The notes: generated from the sequence alone by a model not told the origin. A stretch of 32,222 bases of DNA from Betaproteobacteria bacterium (GCA_016705475.1 JADIYD010000005.1:1-32222), one strand, 5' to 3'; counted from the stretch's first letter, positions 9,874 through 17,382 are shown. Made by a program: numbers and translations.

Positions 9874-9960
9874 AACGTTTGTAGGTAAGGGGCGCTGCGC
9901 TGCGCTTTATCGCGCAGCGTCCAGCGACCGAAGGGAGCGGCCTTGACCGAGAGGTTAGGC
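9874..9960 (-). other. attC site of cassette A, interrupted by the insertion sequence
   Basis: On the minus strand it opens with GCCTAAC (9960-9954), whose TAA is also the stop codon of cassette A. Stem arms are visible: GGTCAAGGCCGC pairs with GGTAAGGGGC with one unpaired base, a hallmark of attC, and the top is a GC-rich hairpin (CGCTGCGCTGCGC-TTTATC-GCGCAGCGTCCAGCG). The distal core is split: joining 9877 to 8089 restores ACCTAACGTTTG, giving ACCTAAC ... GTTAGGC, which fits both consensus cores. Confidence 0.72.
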
Positions 9961-10599
9961 ACCAGGATTCCTCAGTAAGGCGATCAGTTTGGCCGCCAGC
10001 GGCGTGAAGCGCAGAAGCCCGCTGTCATCCCACGTTGGTTCCGCTGCTGCTACCAGTCCAAGAGTGCACAATCCCAAAACTACTTGGCCGCTCGGTGTGT
10101 TCGGCTTGACCGCCAGCGTAGAGCGTTCGCGATCAGCTGGATTGCTTTCGTTGAGCCAGATGCGCTCGTAAGCAAAGTTCGCAACCAGAAACTCTGCTTC
10201 CTCGGCAGAGATGTCTCGAATTATGCGACTCAAAAAAACTGCTTCCTGATCCGGAAGCGTTGATGCTGAAAGACTGTTCTGAACAACGTTTCGTAGCAAC
10301 GCCATCTTGTGCTCGTTCGTTGTGTGTAGGAGAGCAAGCGTCGCCTCATTGATAAATTTGTACTGTTGATCGGTGAGCGTTGCCAACAAGGCTTCGTGCT
10401 TCACCAATACATCATTCATCTCCTGCAAGGTGGCTTCCACTCTCTGCCTTTGGCGCTCTGCTGCAAGAGAGTTTCCGAGTACGGGGAGTAATGCCGCAAG
10501 AGGAGTTCCTGCAACTGTAGCAATTGCTGTAAGCGCAGCTTGAGTCGGAAGACAACCTGCTGCCTTTTCTAGAATGGACGGCTGCTTAGTGGAGCGCAT
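9955..10599 (-). CDS. cassette A: hypothetical protein with hydrophobic N-terminus and coiled-coil
   Basis: The ATG at 10599 lies 10 bp after a GTTAGGT core (10616-10610), and the TAA stop is embedded in the downstream attC core GCCTAAC. Both are typical of a mobile gene cassette. The 214-residue product has two weakly hydrophobic helices near residues 18-46 (TQAALTAIATVAGTPLAALL), then a charged, probably coiled-coil segment (AAERQRQRVEATLQEMNDVL), a helical middle, and a C-terminal block (SGQVVLGLCTLGLVAAAEPT ... FTPLAAKLIALLRN) that looks like a small winged-helix fold. I do not recognise a characterised family. Membrane association combined with a possible DNA- or ligand-binding tail is unusual but unproven. 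Confidence 0.65.
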   Translation of the reverse strand: MRSTKQPSILEKAAGCLPTQAALTAIATVAGTPLAALLPVLGNSLAAERQRQRVEATLQEMNDVLVKHEALLATLTDQQYKFINEATLALLHTTNEHKMALLRNVVQNSLSASTLPDQEAVFLSRIIRDISAEEAEFLVANFAYERIWLNESNPADRERSTLAVKPNTPSGQVVLGLCTLGLVAAAEPTWDDSGLLRFTPLAAKLIALLRNPGA

Positions 10600-10609
10600 G
10601 GCTTCTGGA

Positions 10610-10616
10610 ACCTAAC
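10610..10616 (-). other. cassette boundary core (ACCTAAC / GTTAGGT)
   Basis: GTTAGGT on the minus strand, 10 bp before the cassette A start codon. The sequence beyond it (10617-10700) has no attC-type palindrome that I can see, so this could be the attI end of an integron or a degraded attC. Confidence 0.5.
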
Positions 10617-10789
10617 AGTTATTCACGAGCAGAAACGTCCTGGGTATTGCTAATAATACGGACACTATTGAATCGCCTGTAAGGTTTTGAATGACATAGA
10701 GATTATCCCATGCGGGTCTCGTTATCAATCAGCAATCATACGGACAGGGCTGATGTCCGCTTTGGAGCCGATCCTTGAGAGACCGCTCC

Positions 10790-10832
10790 TGGCCGAATGT
10801 GTGAGTTGGCAGGCTCGCCCCAAAGCGGGCGT
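10790..10832 (+). repeat. left inverted repeat flanking the small recombinase
   Basis: The 43-bp left copy begins TGGCCGAATGTGTGAGTTGG and ends CCAAAGCGGGCGT. The first 25 bases match the right copy (11543-11585, reverse complement) exactly. After a five-base variable patch, CCAAAGCGG and CGT match again. Confidence 0.85.
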
Positions 10833-10883
10833 CTGGGATTTGGCAACACAATCAGACTCCATCAACCAAAGAAGGAGTCTGAA

Positions 10884-11498
10884 ATGGAATCCAATCAATC
10901 TCGGGAGCCCTGGAATAAAGGTAAATTGATCGGGCAGAAACCTCCGCTCAAGCCGAAGGATATCTGGGCAATCCGCATTCATCTTCAAAACGAGCACTTG
11001 ATTCGAGATCTGGCGATGTTCAATTTAGCCATCGATAGCAAGTTGCGCGGATGTGACCTCGTCAATCTCAAGGTGCGCGACATCACCCATGGGAATCAGA
11101 TTTTGGCGCGGGCGATGGTCGTGCAACGAAAAACACAACGACCAGTTCAGTTCGAATTGACCGAGCCAACAAGGACTGCCGTTGCTGCCTGGATGGAGAA
11201 GGCTAAGCTGAGGTCTGAGCAATATCTGTTTCCTAGCCGACTATCAAAATCGCCTCATGTATCAACGCGGCAATATGCGAGGATAGTTCATCAGTGGGTC
11301 TCGGCCATCGGGCTCGATTCAACTGTTTATGGCACACATACGATGCGGAGAACCAAGGCAACATTGATCTACAAACGTACCAAAAATCTGCGTGCCGTTC
11401 AGTTATTGCTCGGCCACACGAAACTGGAAAGCACCGTCCGCTACCTTGGTATCGAAGTTGATGACGCCCTGGAAATTTCTGAGCAAACAGAAATTTAA
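10884..11498 (+). CDS. short tyrosine recombinase / integrase
   Basis: The product is a site-specific DNA strand-exchange enzyme. The ATG at 10884 follows GGAG (10873-10876). At 204 residues it is only about the size of the catalytic domain; the N-terminal SAM-like core-binding domain of XerC/D and IntI is mostly missing. Catalytic landmarks are Arg55 in SKLRGCDLVNLKV, the HxxR box THTMRR, the His of LLLGHTK and the nucleophile Tyr in STVRYLGI. The start REPWNKGKLIGQKPPLK is typical of a widespread, highly conserved family of compact recombinases. The gene sits alone between 43-bp inverted repeats, head-away from the cassette genes. IntI-specific features (the extra helix, about 330 residues) are absent, so it is not an integron integrase. 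Confidence 0.88.
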   Translation: MESNQSREPWNKGKLIGQKPPLKPKDIWAIRIHLQNEHLIRDLAMFNLAIDSKLRGCDLVNLKVRDITHGNQILARAMVVQRKTQRPVQFELTEPTRTAVAAWMEKAKLRSEQYLFPSRLSKSPHVSTRQYARIVHQWVSAIGLDSTVYGTHTMRRTKATLIYKRTKNLRAVQLLLGHTKLESTVRYLGIEVDDALEISEQTEI

Positions 11499-11542
11499 GC
11501 ACCTGTGACGGCCGCGCGGCTAACTCTTGGATTTTAAGCCGT

Positions 11543-11585
11543 ACGGCCGCTTTGGGTTGCGCCTGCCAACTCACACATTCGGCCA
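11543..11585 (-). repeat. right inverted repeat flanking the small recombinase
   Basis: Reverse complement of the left copy at 10790-10832, with about 37 of 43 bases matching. It lies 44 bp after the recombinase stop. Confidence 0.85.
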
Positions 11586-11848
11586 ACTCCGGCCGCTCGT
11601 GAATTTCGGAAAGCTGCCATCCAAACGACAGCTCTACTTTGAAACCTGCCCGATGGCCAATTCAAACGTCTCGGCCAGAGTCGCCGTTCAGCTTGCAGGT
11701 AGATTCAGTCGGCAATGAGGCCAGTTACCTGCTGCTCACCCGCTGATGACGGTCAAAGGCAGCTTTTGTCATCGGAGTAGGACAGCAACCGACCCCGAGC
11801 TGTCATTGGCGCTGCAATAATGGGATGACTGTTTGCTGCTTTTCAAAG

Positions 11849-11923
11849 GCGATCCGAATTCAGCTACAAAACGCCCATCAGATTCGAGACCTGGCTATTT
11901 TCGACCTGCCAATTGATAGCAAG
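11849..11923 (+). pseudogene. remnant of a second copy of the short recombinase
   Basis: The frame encodes AIRIQLQNAHQIRDLAIFDL followed by PIDSK, matching residues 29-53 of the intact recombinase at 19 of 25 positions. The similarity stops abruptly on both sides. The rest of 11586-12020 shows no other gene. Confidence 0.75.
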
Positions 11924-12020
11924 CCTTTGCCAGCAACTCTCCAGCGCGGCCATAGGACAAATGCTAAAACTTAGGCAGAAACGGGGAGATCTGGAATTCA
12001 AATTCCGATGATTTGATCGA

Positions 12021-12938
12021 TCATGGCGATGATTCCGGTGCAACGTGTGGGTCACACATAACCAGCAGATCGCATTGCGATTCCGCCAGCACGTGTTTGG
12101 TTACGCTGCCGATCAGCAATTCTTCGGCAATGTGTGCCCCGTGTTTGCCGACGACAATCAGGTCGGCATCAACCTCCTGCTCCATGACAATAATCTGTTG
12201 CGATGGATCGCCGTGGACGATCCGCGCCGTGTATTCCGGTGCGGTCAGGCCAGCAGCCACCGCCAGATCGTGCAACCGTTTGCGATGGGTCTCGCTGCTG
12301 GTTCTTACATATTGGCGAATCACATGTTCATCGACACCCGCGAATGTTAGCTTGCCCTCATAGGGCAGTTCAAAGGCATGCAGCAGAACAAGGTCGGCAC
12401 CCGGAGCCACTTGTCTCGCCATGCGGATCGCCTGAAGTGACACGGGTGAAAAATCCACGGCAATCAGGACGGAACGATATACCTCATGAGGAGGTTGCTT
12501 CACTACCAGCACCGGGTGCCGCGACGCCTTGCGCAACAACCGGGCCGCTGTCGACCCCAGCACCGGGTGCCGCAAAAAGGATTCGCCGCGTGCCCCAATA
12601 ATCACCAGATCCACATCCAGCCCCTCAGCCTCGGCGGCGATTGTGGCGAGGGGGTTTCCATCGGCCACACAGGTATGCGGAGCGACACCCCGATTGATCG
12701 TTGCATTGCCTGTCACTTGCTCTAGGTGGGCGTGGGCATCGTTGTTCAAAGTAGCCTTCACCGCCAACACATTGTCCCCCAACATTTCACGCAGGCTATC
12801 GAGTGCACCTAACTCGATAGCATGCAGAATGTAGAGTTCGCTGTTGGCAATGGCAGCCAGATGAAAGGCACGCTCGACTGCGTGGCGGGCAGGGGCAGAG
12901 AGATCGGTGGCGGCAAGAATGCGGGAGAGCAGATTCAT
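12021..12938 (-). CDS. tandem universal stress protein (two UspA domains)
   Basis: This is a cytoplasmic stress-survival protein, intact at 305 residues. The ATG at 12938 follows a perfect AGGAGG. Domain 1 (residues 1-148) starts LSRILAATDLSAPARHAVER and carries the ATP-binding pattern GARGESFLRHPVLGS. Domain 2 (about 155-295) starts YRSVLIAVDFSPVSLQAIRM and has GKHGAHIAEELLIGS. Both keep the G-2x-G-9x-G-S nucleotide-binding pattern, so it likely binds ATP. Tandem Usp proteins respond to starvation, redox or oxygen stress. Upstream neighbours are a phasin-like gene and an Rnk-like gene on the same strand, but gaps of over 150 bp suggest separate transcripts. Confidence 0.92.
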   Translation of the reverse strand: MNLLSRILAATDLSAPARHAVERAFHLAAIANSELYILHAIELGALDSLREMLGDNVLAVKATLNNDAHAHLEQVTGNATINRGVAPHTCVADGNPLATIAAEAEGLDVDLVIIGARGESFLRHPVLGSTAARLLRKASRHPVLVVKQPPHEVYRSVLIAVDFSPVSLQAIRMARQVAPGADLVLLHAFELPYEGKLTFAGVDEHVIRQYVRTSSETHRKRLHDLAVAAGLTAPEYTARIVHGDPSQQIIVMEQEVDADLIVVGKHGAHIAEELLIGSVTKHVLAESQCDLLVMCDPHVAPESSP

Positions 12939-13096
12939 CGCTTATCCTCCTCGGGATGGATTAACTTAGCCTCATCCTGGCGGAGCCATCGAACTCCTCG
13001 TGCGGCGGCCCATCCAGCACAATCACCTACCTAAGCTTTGGTGAGTTTGCGGCACGCGAGAAAATATTGGTCTCACGGACTGAGACACCCAGCCAA

Positions 13097-13294
13097 TCAC
13101 TGTCTCACCTTTGAAAGACTGTATTCCAAGCAAAGCAGAGCCATCTCTGCCGATTGCTCAAATGCAATACGGGTTACCTCAATATTGAGTTGAGTAATCC
13201 GCTCGACCACGATTAGACAGCTATTGGTAAAACTGGTAGCGGCCTCTAGGGAGTTGTTTTGTGTTTCCGTGATAGTTGTGAAAAATGCTTCCAT
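13097..13294 (-). CDS. short phasin-like protein
   Basis: The ATG at 13294 follows GGAG with good spacing; another ATG at 13306 is less likely. The 65-residue product (MEAFFTTITETQNNSLEAAT ... VVERITQLNIEVTRIAFEQS) resembles the N-terminal amphipathic helices of phasins, the proteins that coat polyhydroxyalkanoate granules. Phasins usually have 120-190 residues, so this is either a mini-phasin or a truncated copy. The end SLSKVRQ looks unlike the family and no continuation is visible in other frames. The downstream side (about 13065-13115) has GTCTCA/TGAGAC inverted repeats that may act in termination. Confidence 0.5.
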   Translation of the reverse strand: MEAFFTTITETQNNSLEAATSFTNSCLIVVERITQLNIEVTRIAFEQSAEMALLCLEYSLSKVRQ

Positions 13295-13377
13295 TGGACT
13301 CTCCATTGTTAAAACGTCATTGACATAGTCTGCCGCTGGCTCCTCGCCATATCAAACAGTGCTATGTGGTTGGGGGG

Positions 13378-13788
13378 TTATCCAGCCTTCTGGGTAACGC
13401 TTGCAACCTTTAGGTAGCGCATAGAACCATCCGGAAACTCCCAGGCAATTTCCTGCCCCACCCGGAGTCCGATCAACGCACTACCCACTGGTGTCAATAC
13501 GGAAATTTTGCCCATCGCCGGGTCTGACTCATCCGGATAGACCAATTCGATCTCTCGTTGTGTTCCGATACGGCAGTCGATGTAAGTGCAACGGGCGTGC
13601 ATGCGAACCACGTCCTTTGGGACCTGTTCTGTTTCGACTACAATCGCTCGATCCAGCTCGTCTGCCAATTTGTCGCTCATTACATATTGACGCAAGCGCA
13701 GATAGTCTGCGGCACCGACAATAGGCGTTTCAAACCCATCTGATTTAATTGGGCTGTTCTGAGCTATGGCATAATTTAGATGTGTCAT
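13378..13788 (-). CDS. rnk: Rnk-like nucleoside diphosphate kinase regulator (GreA/GreB C-terminal fold)
   Basis: The protein is predicted to bind RNA polymerase near its secondary channel, like the GreA/GreB C-terminal domain, and to influence nucleotide metabolism and transcription. The ATG at 13788 gives 136 residues; an upstream frame to 13866 would overlap the divergent LysR leader and is less likely. The N-terminal part (GAADYLRLRQYVMSDKLADE) is the short Rnk helical region. The Gre C-terminal fold follows: RIGTQREIELVYPDESDPAM, SVLTPVGSALIGLRVGQEIA, WEFPDGSMRYLKV. It lies divergent to the LysR gene at 13905 with 116 bp between them, so they share a control region. Confidence 0.85.
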   Translation of the reverse strand: MTHLNYAIAQNSPIKSDGFETPIVGAADYLRLRQYVMSDKLADELDRAIVVETEQVPKDVVRMHARCTYIDCRIGTQREIELVYPDESDPAMGKISVLTPVGSALIGLRVGQEIAWEFPDGSMRYLKVASVTQKAG

Positions 13789-13904
13789 GCGCGGGAATTT
13801 TAATGCTGGCATCACAATCACACTAGACAGAAAAATAGCATCAAACTGTAGCCAAAATGGCAACAATTTTTATGGTTTATCAAGAGCTAGGAGCGAAAGC
13901 ATCA

Positions 13905-14807
13905 ATGGCTGATTTGAATCTGATGGCTATTTTCGCCCGTGTGGTCGAGGCAGGTAGTTTTTCGGAAGCGGCGCGGCGGATGGGTTGCTCCCGTTCGGCG
14001 GTCAGCAAGGCAGTGGCCAAGTTGGAAAAATCGCTCGGCGCACACCTGCTGAATCGGACAACCCGCTATCTCAGCTTGACTGAAATCGGCGCCGCGGTTG
14101 CAGAGCATAGTTCCCGCATCTTGGAGGAGGCAACGGAAGCGGAAAGACTGGTCGGTAGCCTGAACAACGAAGCGAGGGGTATTCTTCGCGTCAGCGCGTC
14201 GGTTGCCTTCGGCACGCTTCATGTTGCACCCGCCCTCGCCAAGTTTTTGCCGCGCCATCCGGAGCTTAAGATTGACCTTAGCATTACGGACCGCTGGGTG
14301 AACCTGGCCGAGGAGGGCTATGACGTAGCCATCCACGTTACCGGCGACCCCCAGCTCAATTTGGTGGCACGTCCGCTGGCGCCGGTCCGGCGGAAATTGT
14401 GCGCTACACCTGATTACTTTCGTCGGAAAGGCATTCCTCAAACCCCCGCCGATCTTGTGGCTCACAATTGCCTCGACTACACACGCTCAGGAGAGCCGGG
14501 GCGCTGGCGTTTTACCGGACCGGAAGGTGAAATTGCCGTACCGGTCAATGGCCCGCTCCATGTCGATGACGACGAGGCGCTATCGCAAGCTGTCTTGGGC
14601 GGTCTGGGGGTCGGTCTGTTGCCGACTTTCATTATCGGCAAGGATCTGCAAAGCGGCAACTTGCAGGCTGTTTTGTCCGAGTACATCCCGGTCGAGCGCT
14701 ATGTCTATGCAATGTATTTGCCGACGCGCCACCTGCCAAGCAAGGTAAGGGTATTCATTGATTTCATGATTTCTCATATTGGCGAGGAGCCGTACTGGGA
14801 TCGCTAG
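13905..14807 (+). CDS. LysR-type transcriptional regulator (copy 1)
   Basis: The ATG at 13905 follows AGGAG (13889-13893); the frame extends up to 13857 but has no ribosome site there. The 300-residue protein has the winged helix-turn-helix at residues 1-60 (SFSEAARRMGCSRSAVSKAV) and an effector domain from about 90 (RVSASVAFGTLHVAPALAKF ... EEGYDVAIHV ... DDDEALSQAVLGGLGVGLLP) ending EEPYWDR. This is the CrgA/YhjC-like LysR subgroup. It is closely similar along its whole length to the LysR at 17727. Its stop is 1 bp from the stop of the convergent Crp/Fnr gene. The target and the effector are unknown; the divergent Rnk-like gene is the first candidate. Confidence 0.93.
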   Translation: MADLNLMAIFARVVEAGSFSEAARRMGCSRSAVSKAVAKLEKSLGAHLLNRTTRYLSLTEIGAAVAEHSSRILEEATEAERLVGSLNNEARGILRVSASVAFGTLHVAPALAKFLPRHPELKIDLSITDRWVNLAEEGYDVAIHVTGDPQLNLVARPLAPVRRKLCATPDYFRRKGIPQTPADLVAHNCLDYTRSGEPGRWRFTGPEGEIAVPVNGPLHVDDDEALSQAVLGGLGVGLLPTFIIGKDLQSGNLQAVLSEYIPVERYVYAMYLPTRHLPSKVRVFIDFMISHIGEEPYWDR

Positions 14808-14808
14808 G

Positions 14809-15507
14809 CTATTCGAATTGATGCATGCTCAAGCGTTGCAGGCTGTGAATCGTCAGGCGCCGCCCATCGACCTGAATCAGGTCGAGATCACTCAATTCAT
14901 GCAAGATGCGCGAGAAATGCTCCTGGGTCAGATTCAGCCGTGAAGCAATGATACCTTTGGTGACCGAAAGATCGAGTAGAACAGCTTCACTTCCCGGCTC
15001 GCCATTCTCCAGCTGATTGAGTAGGTAGCTGATGATGCGCTGTTTTCCGGTGAGCATGCTATAGCCTTCGACATCAAGCATCAATTGATGTGTCTGGCAT
15101 GCCAAGTTGCCGAGCATCTTGCGCATGATGTCGTAATTGCGCTCCAACTCACTGAAGACTGCTGATTTTGAGATGTGCAACAGCAGGCTGCTACTGAGTG
15201 CCAGGGCCGAGACGACGTAGGGCTTGTCCAGGAACATCATGGCTTCGCCAAAGCTTTGGCCTTGTTGAACGATTTCTACAATCTTCTCGACGCCATGGGC
15301 CGAGGTGAACGACAGCTTGACCTGCCCGAAGACGACAATATGGAAGCCGGTGCACGAATCGCCCCGATGAAAGATGGGGGCGCCCTTGTCGTAGCGCACT
15401 TCCCGAGCGCCCTTGGCGATCAGGGCAATTTCTTCGTCCTCGAGTTCATTGAAGATCACGGCATTCTTCAAGTGCGTTTCGATATTGACCGGCTGCAGAT
15501 CCCGCAT
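14809..15507 (-). CDS. Crp/Fnr-family transcriptional regulator
   Basis: The 232-residue regulator has a cNMP-like sensor barrel at residues 15-125 (FNELEDEEIALIAKGAREVR; GFHIVVFGQVKLSF; QGQSFGEAMMFLDKP), a long dimer helix and a C-terminal winged helix. The recognition region is GIIASRLNLTQEHFSRILHE and the wing is LDLIQVDGRRLTIH. There is no N-terminal cysteine cluster of FNR type, so direct oxygen sensing by a 4Fe-4S cluster is unlikely. The subgroup resembles Dnr/NnrR-like regulators that respond to nitric oxide, but the sequence does not prove this. It follows a small unknown gene by about 9 bp and probably shares its transcript. Confidence 0.92.
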   Translation of the reverse strand: MRDLQPVNIETHLKNAVIFNELEDEEIALIAKGAREVRYDKGAPIFHRGDSCTGFHIVVFGQVKLSFTSAHGVEKIVEIVQQGQSFGEAMMFLDKPYVVSALALSSSLLLHISKSAVFSELERNYDIMRKMLGNLACQTHQLMLDVEGYSMLTGKQRIISYLLNQLENGEPGSEAVLLDLSVTKGIIASRLNLTQEHFSRILHELSDLDLIQVDGRRLTIHSLQRLSMHQFE

Positions 15508-15516
15508 GCGCTTCTC

Positions 15517-15774
15517 TTATGGCACCTGGACGGCGGCAGGCGTGCCTGCGCGGTTGGCCAGCATGAGATTTCTCAGCAGGATTTTTGCCAAATCTTCCGG
15601 CTCACTGTTGGCCAGTTGCCTGCTTGTGCCCCCCGTCGCCGTCGAAACGACAAGAATCATCCCGGCGATCCAGTAGTTGCCGGTGAGGACCTCGCCATCA
15701 ATTTCACAGCTAACGGGGTGTCTTTCGTACCGTCGGTAAGCTGAATCAATCGTATTGCTGCACAAACGTTGCAT
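15517..15774 (-). CDS. small hypothetical protein ahead of the Crp/Fnr gene
   Basis: I do not recognise this protein. The ATG at 15774 gives 85 residues (MQRLCSNTIDSAYRRYERHP ... EIDGEVLTGNYWIAGMILVV ... LANSEPEDLAKILLRNLMLA). The composition looks protein-like, with one weakly hydrophobic segment. The stop lies 9 bp before the Crp/Fnr start, so the two are probably cotranscribed. An upstream start at 15825 would overlap the YdcH gene. No convincing ribosome site is seen, which lowers confidence. Confidence 0.5.
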   Translation of the reverse strand: MQRLCSNTIDSAYRRYERHPVSCEIDGEVLTGNYWIAGMILVVSTATGGTSRQLANSEPEDLAKILLRNLMLANRAGTPAAVQVP

Positions 15775-15787
15775 GTGGCCGTCAGAG

Positions 15788-16012
15788 CTATACGCGATTG
15801 AGGCTGGTCTTCTGGAGCAGCCCATAAAGCTCGTCCTTGATAGCCAGCTTTTTCTTTTTCAGGACCTCGATCTCATCGTGTGTTCCGGGTTCCAGCCGGG
15901 ACTCCATGTTCTTGACACGCTGATCGAGCGTGTTGTGCTTTTCGAACAGGGCCTGGACGTACCTGTCGCTCATCTTCAATTCGGAAATCAGGTCGCGATA
16001 TTCATGAAACAT
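15788..16012 (-). CDS. YdcH/DUF465 family small coiled-coil protein
   Basis: The ATG at 16012 follows AAGGAG. The 74-residue product (MFHEYRDLISELKMSDRYVQ ... FEKHNTLDQRVKNMESR ... EIEVLKKKKLAIKDELYGLL) is all-helical and matches the DUF465/YdcH pattern, including the conserved KKKKLxxKDE block. These proteins are widespread in proteobacteria; function is largely unknown. The gene follows gdhA on the same strand after 26 bp, so the two are probably cotranscribed. Confidence 0.9.
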   Translation of the reverse strand: MFHEYRDLISELKMSDRYVQALFEKHNTLDQRVKNMESRLEPGTHDEIEVLKKKKLAIKDELYGLLQKTSLNRV

Positions 16013-16038
16013 GGGAAGCTCCTTCGTATTGAAGCGGT

Positions 16039-17382
16039 TTAAATGACGCCTTGGGCGAGCATGGCATCGGCCACCTTGACGAAGCCGGCAATGTTGGCTC
16101 CATTGACGTAGCTCACCTTGCCGTCTGCATTGCGGCCATAATTCAGGCATGCCTCATGAATGTTGCACATGATTTCGTGCAGGCGGGCATCGACTTCGTT
16201 ACGCTGCCAAGAAAGGCGCATGGCGTTTTGGCTCATTTCCAGGCCCGAAGTGGCCACCCCGCCGGCGTTACTGGCCTTGCCCGGGGCATAGAGCACTCCA
16301 TGGCCTTCGAAGACCTTCACGGCCTCGGCGGTTGATGGCATGTTGGCGCCTTCAGCAACGCAGATCACGCCGTTTTTCACCAGCCTCTGGGCATCGTCGC
16401 CGCCCAGTTCGTTTTGCGTTGCGCAAGGCAGGGCAACGTCCACCGGTACATGCCAAGGGCGCAATCCCGGCTGGAAGGCGGCACCGACCCGCTTGGCGTA
16501 ATCGCTGACACGACCATAGAGATGATTTTTCACCTCCATCAGTTCGGCCAGTTTCTCCGGCGTAAAGCCGCTTTCGTCGACGACCGTACCACTTGAGTCA
16601 GACACGGTAACGACCTTTGCACCGAGAACCATGGCTTTCTCGACTGAGTACTGGGCAACATTACCGGCACCGGAAACGCTGACGCGCAGCCCCTCGAAGC
16701 TGCGGCCGCGCTGTTTGAGCATTTGCTCGGCGAAATAGACCGTGCCATAACCAGTCGCTTCGGGGCGGATCAGTGAGCCGCCGAAACTCAGGCCTTTGCC
16801 GGTGAATACGCAGTCGGAACGGTTGGAAAGCTTTTTCATCATGCCGGCCATGAAACCGACTTCCCGCGCCCCGACGCCGATGTCGCCGGCCGGAACGTCA
16901 GTATCGGAGCCTACATGGCGGAATAACTCGCTGACGAACGCTTGGCAGAAGCGCATTACTTCGCCTGGGCTGCGTCCCTTCGGATCGAAGTCGGAACCGC
17001 CCTTGCCACCTCCCATCGGCAGGGTGGTCAGGGCGTTCTTGAAGGTCTGTTCGAAAGCTAGAAACTTGAGAATGGAAAGGCTGACCGAAGGATGAAAACG
17101 AATGCCGCCCTTGTAGGGGCCGATGGCAGAGGAATGTTGGATGCGGTAGCCGCGATTGACTTGAACCTCGCCATGATCGTCGACCCACGAGACTCGGAAA
17201 ATGATGATCCGCTCCGGTTCGACCAGGCGGTCGAGCAGGCCGTGTTCCGCATATTTTGGGTGGCGTGAGATGTAAGGCCACAAACTTTCGATGACTTCGG
17301 TGACCGCTTGCAGGAATTCTGGCTGCCCAGGGTTACGGTTGGCAACCTGCTGGACGAAGAATTCAAAATTCTGGTAACGCAT
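16039..17382 (-). CDS. gdhA: NADP-type glutamate dehydrogenase
   Basis: The enzyme makes glutamate from 2-oxoglutarate and ammonium with NADPH, joining carbon and nitrogen metabolism in the cytoplasm. It is intact at 447 residues, the normal length of hexameric type I enzymes. Landmarks are GPYKGGIRFHPSVSLSILKF, the active-site glycine loop LTTLPMGGGKGGSDFDPKGR, DVPAGDIGVGAREVGFM, the Rossmann glycine pattern VSGAGNVAQY and, near the end, NAGGVATSGLEMSQNAMRLS. The ATG at 17382 follows GGGAAGAGA. The 344 bp upstream (17383-17726) holds its promoter and that of the divergent LysR, an arrangement consistent with LysR control. Confidence 0.95.
   Translation of the reverse strand: MRYQNFEFFVQQVANRNPGQPEFLQAVTEVIESLWPYISRHPKYAEHGLLDRLVEPERIIIFRVSWVDDHGEVQVNRGYRIQHSSAIGPYKGGIRFHPSVSLSILKFLAFEQTFKNALTTLPMGGGKGGSDFDPKGRSPGEVMRFCQAFVSELFRHVGSDTDVPAGDIGVGAREVGFMAGMMKKLSNRSDCVFTGKGLSFGGSLIRPEATGYGTVYFAEQMLKQRGRSFEGLRVSVSGAGNVAQYSVEKAMVLGAKVVTVSDSSGTVVDESGFTPEKLAELMEVKNHLYGRVSDYAKRVGAAFQPGLRPWHVPVDVALPCATQNELGGDDAQRLVKNGVICVAEGANMPSTAEAVKVFEGHGVLYAPGKASNAGGVATSGLEMSQNAMRLSWQRNEVDARLHEIMCNIHEACLNYGRNADGKVSYVNGANIAGFVKVADAMLAQGVI

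Noticed and set aside
10884..11498. Integron integrase (IntI) next to the cassettes
   Set aside because: It is divergent from the cassettes as IntI would be, but at 204 residues it lacks the N-terminal domain and the IntI-specific insertion; it belongs to a compact recombinase family with its own inverted repeats.
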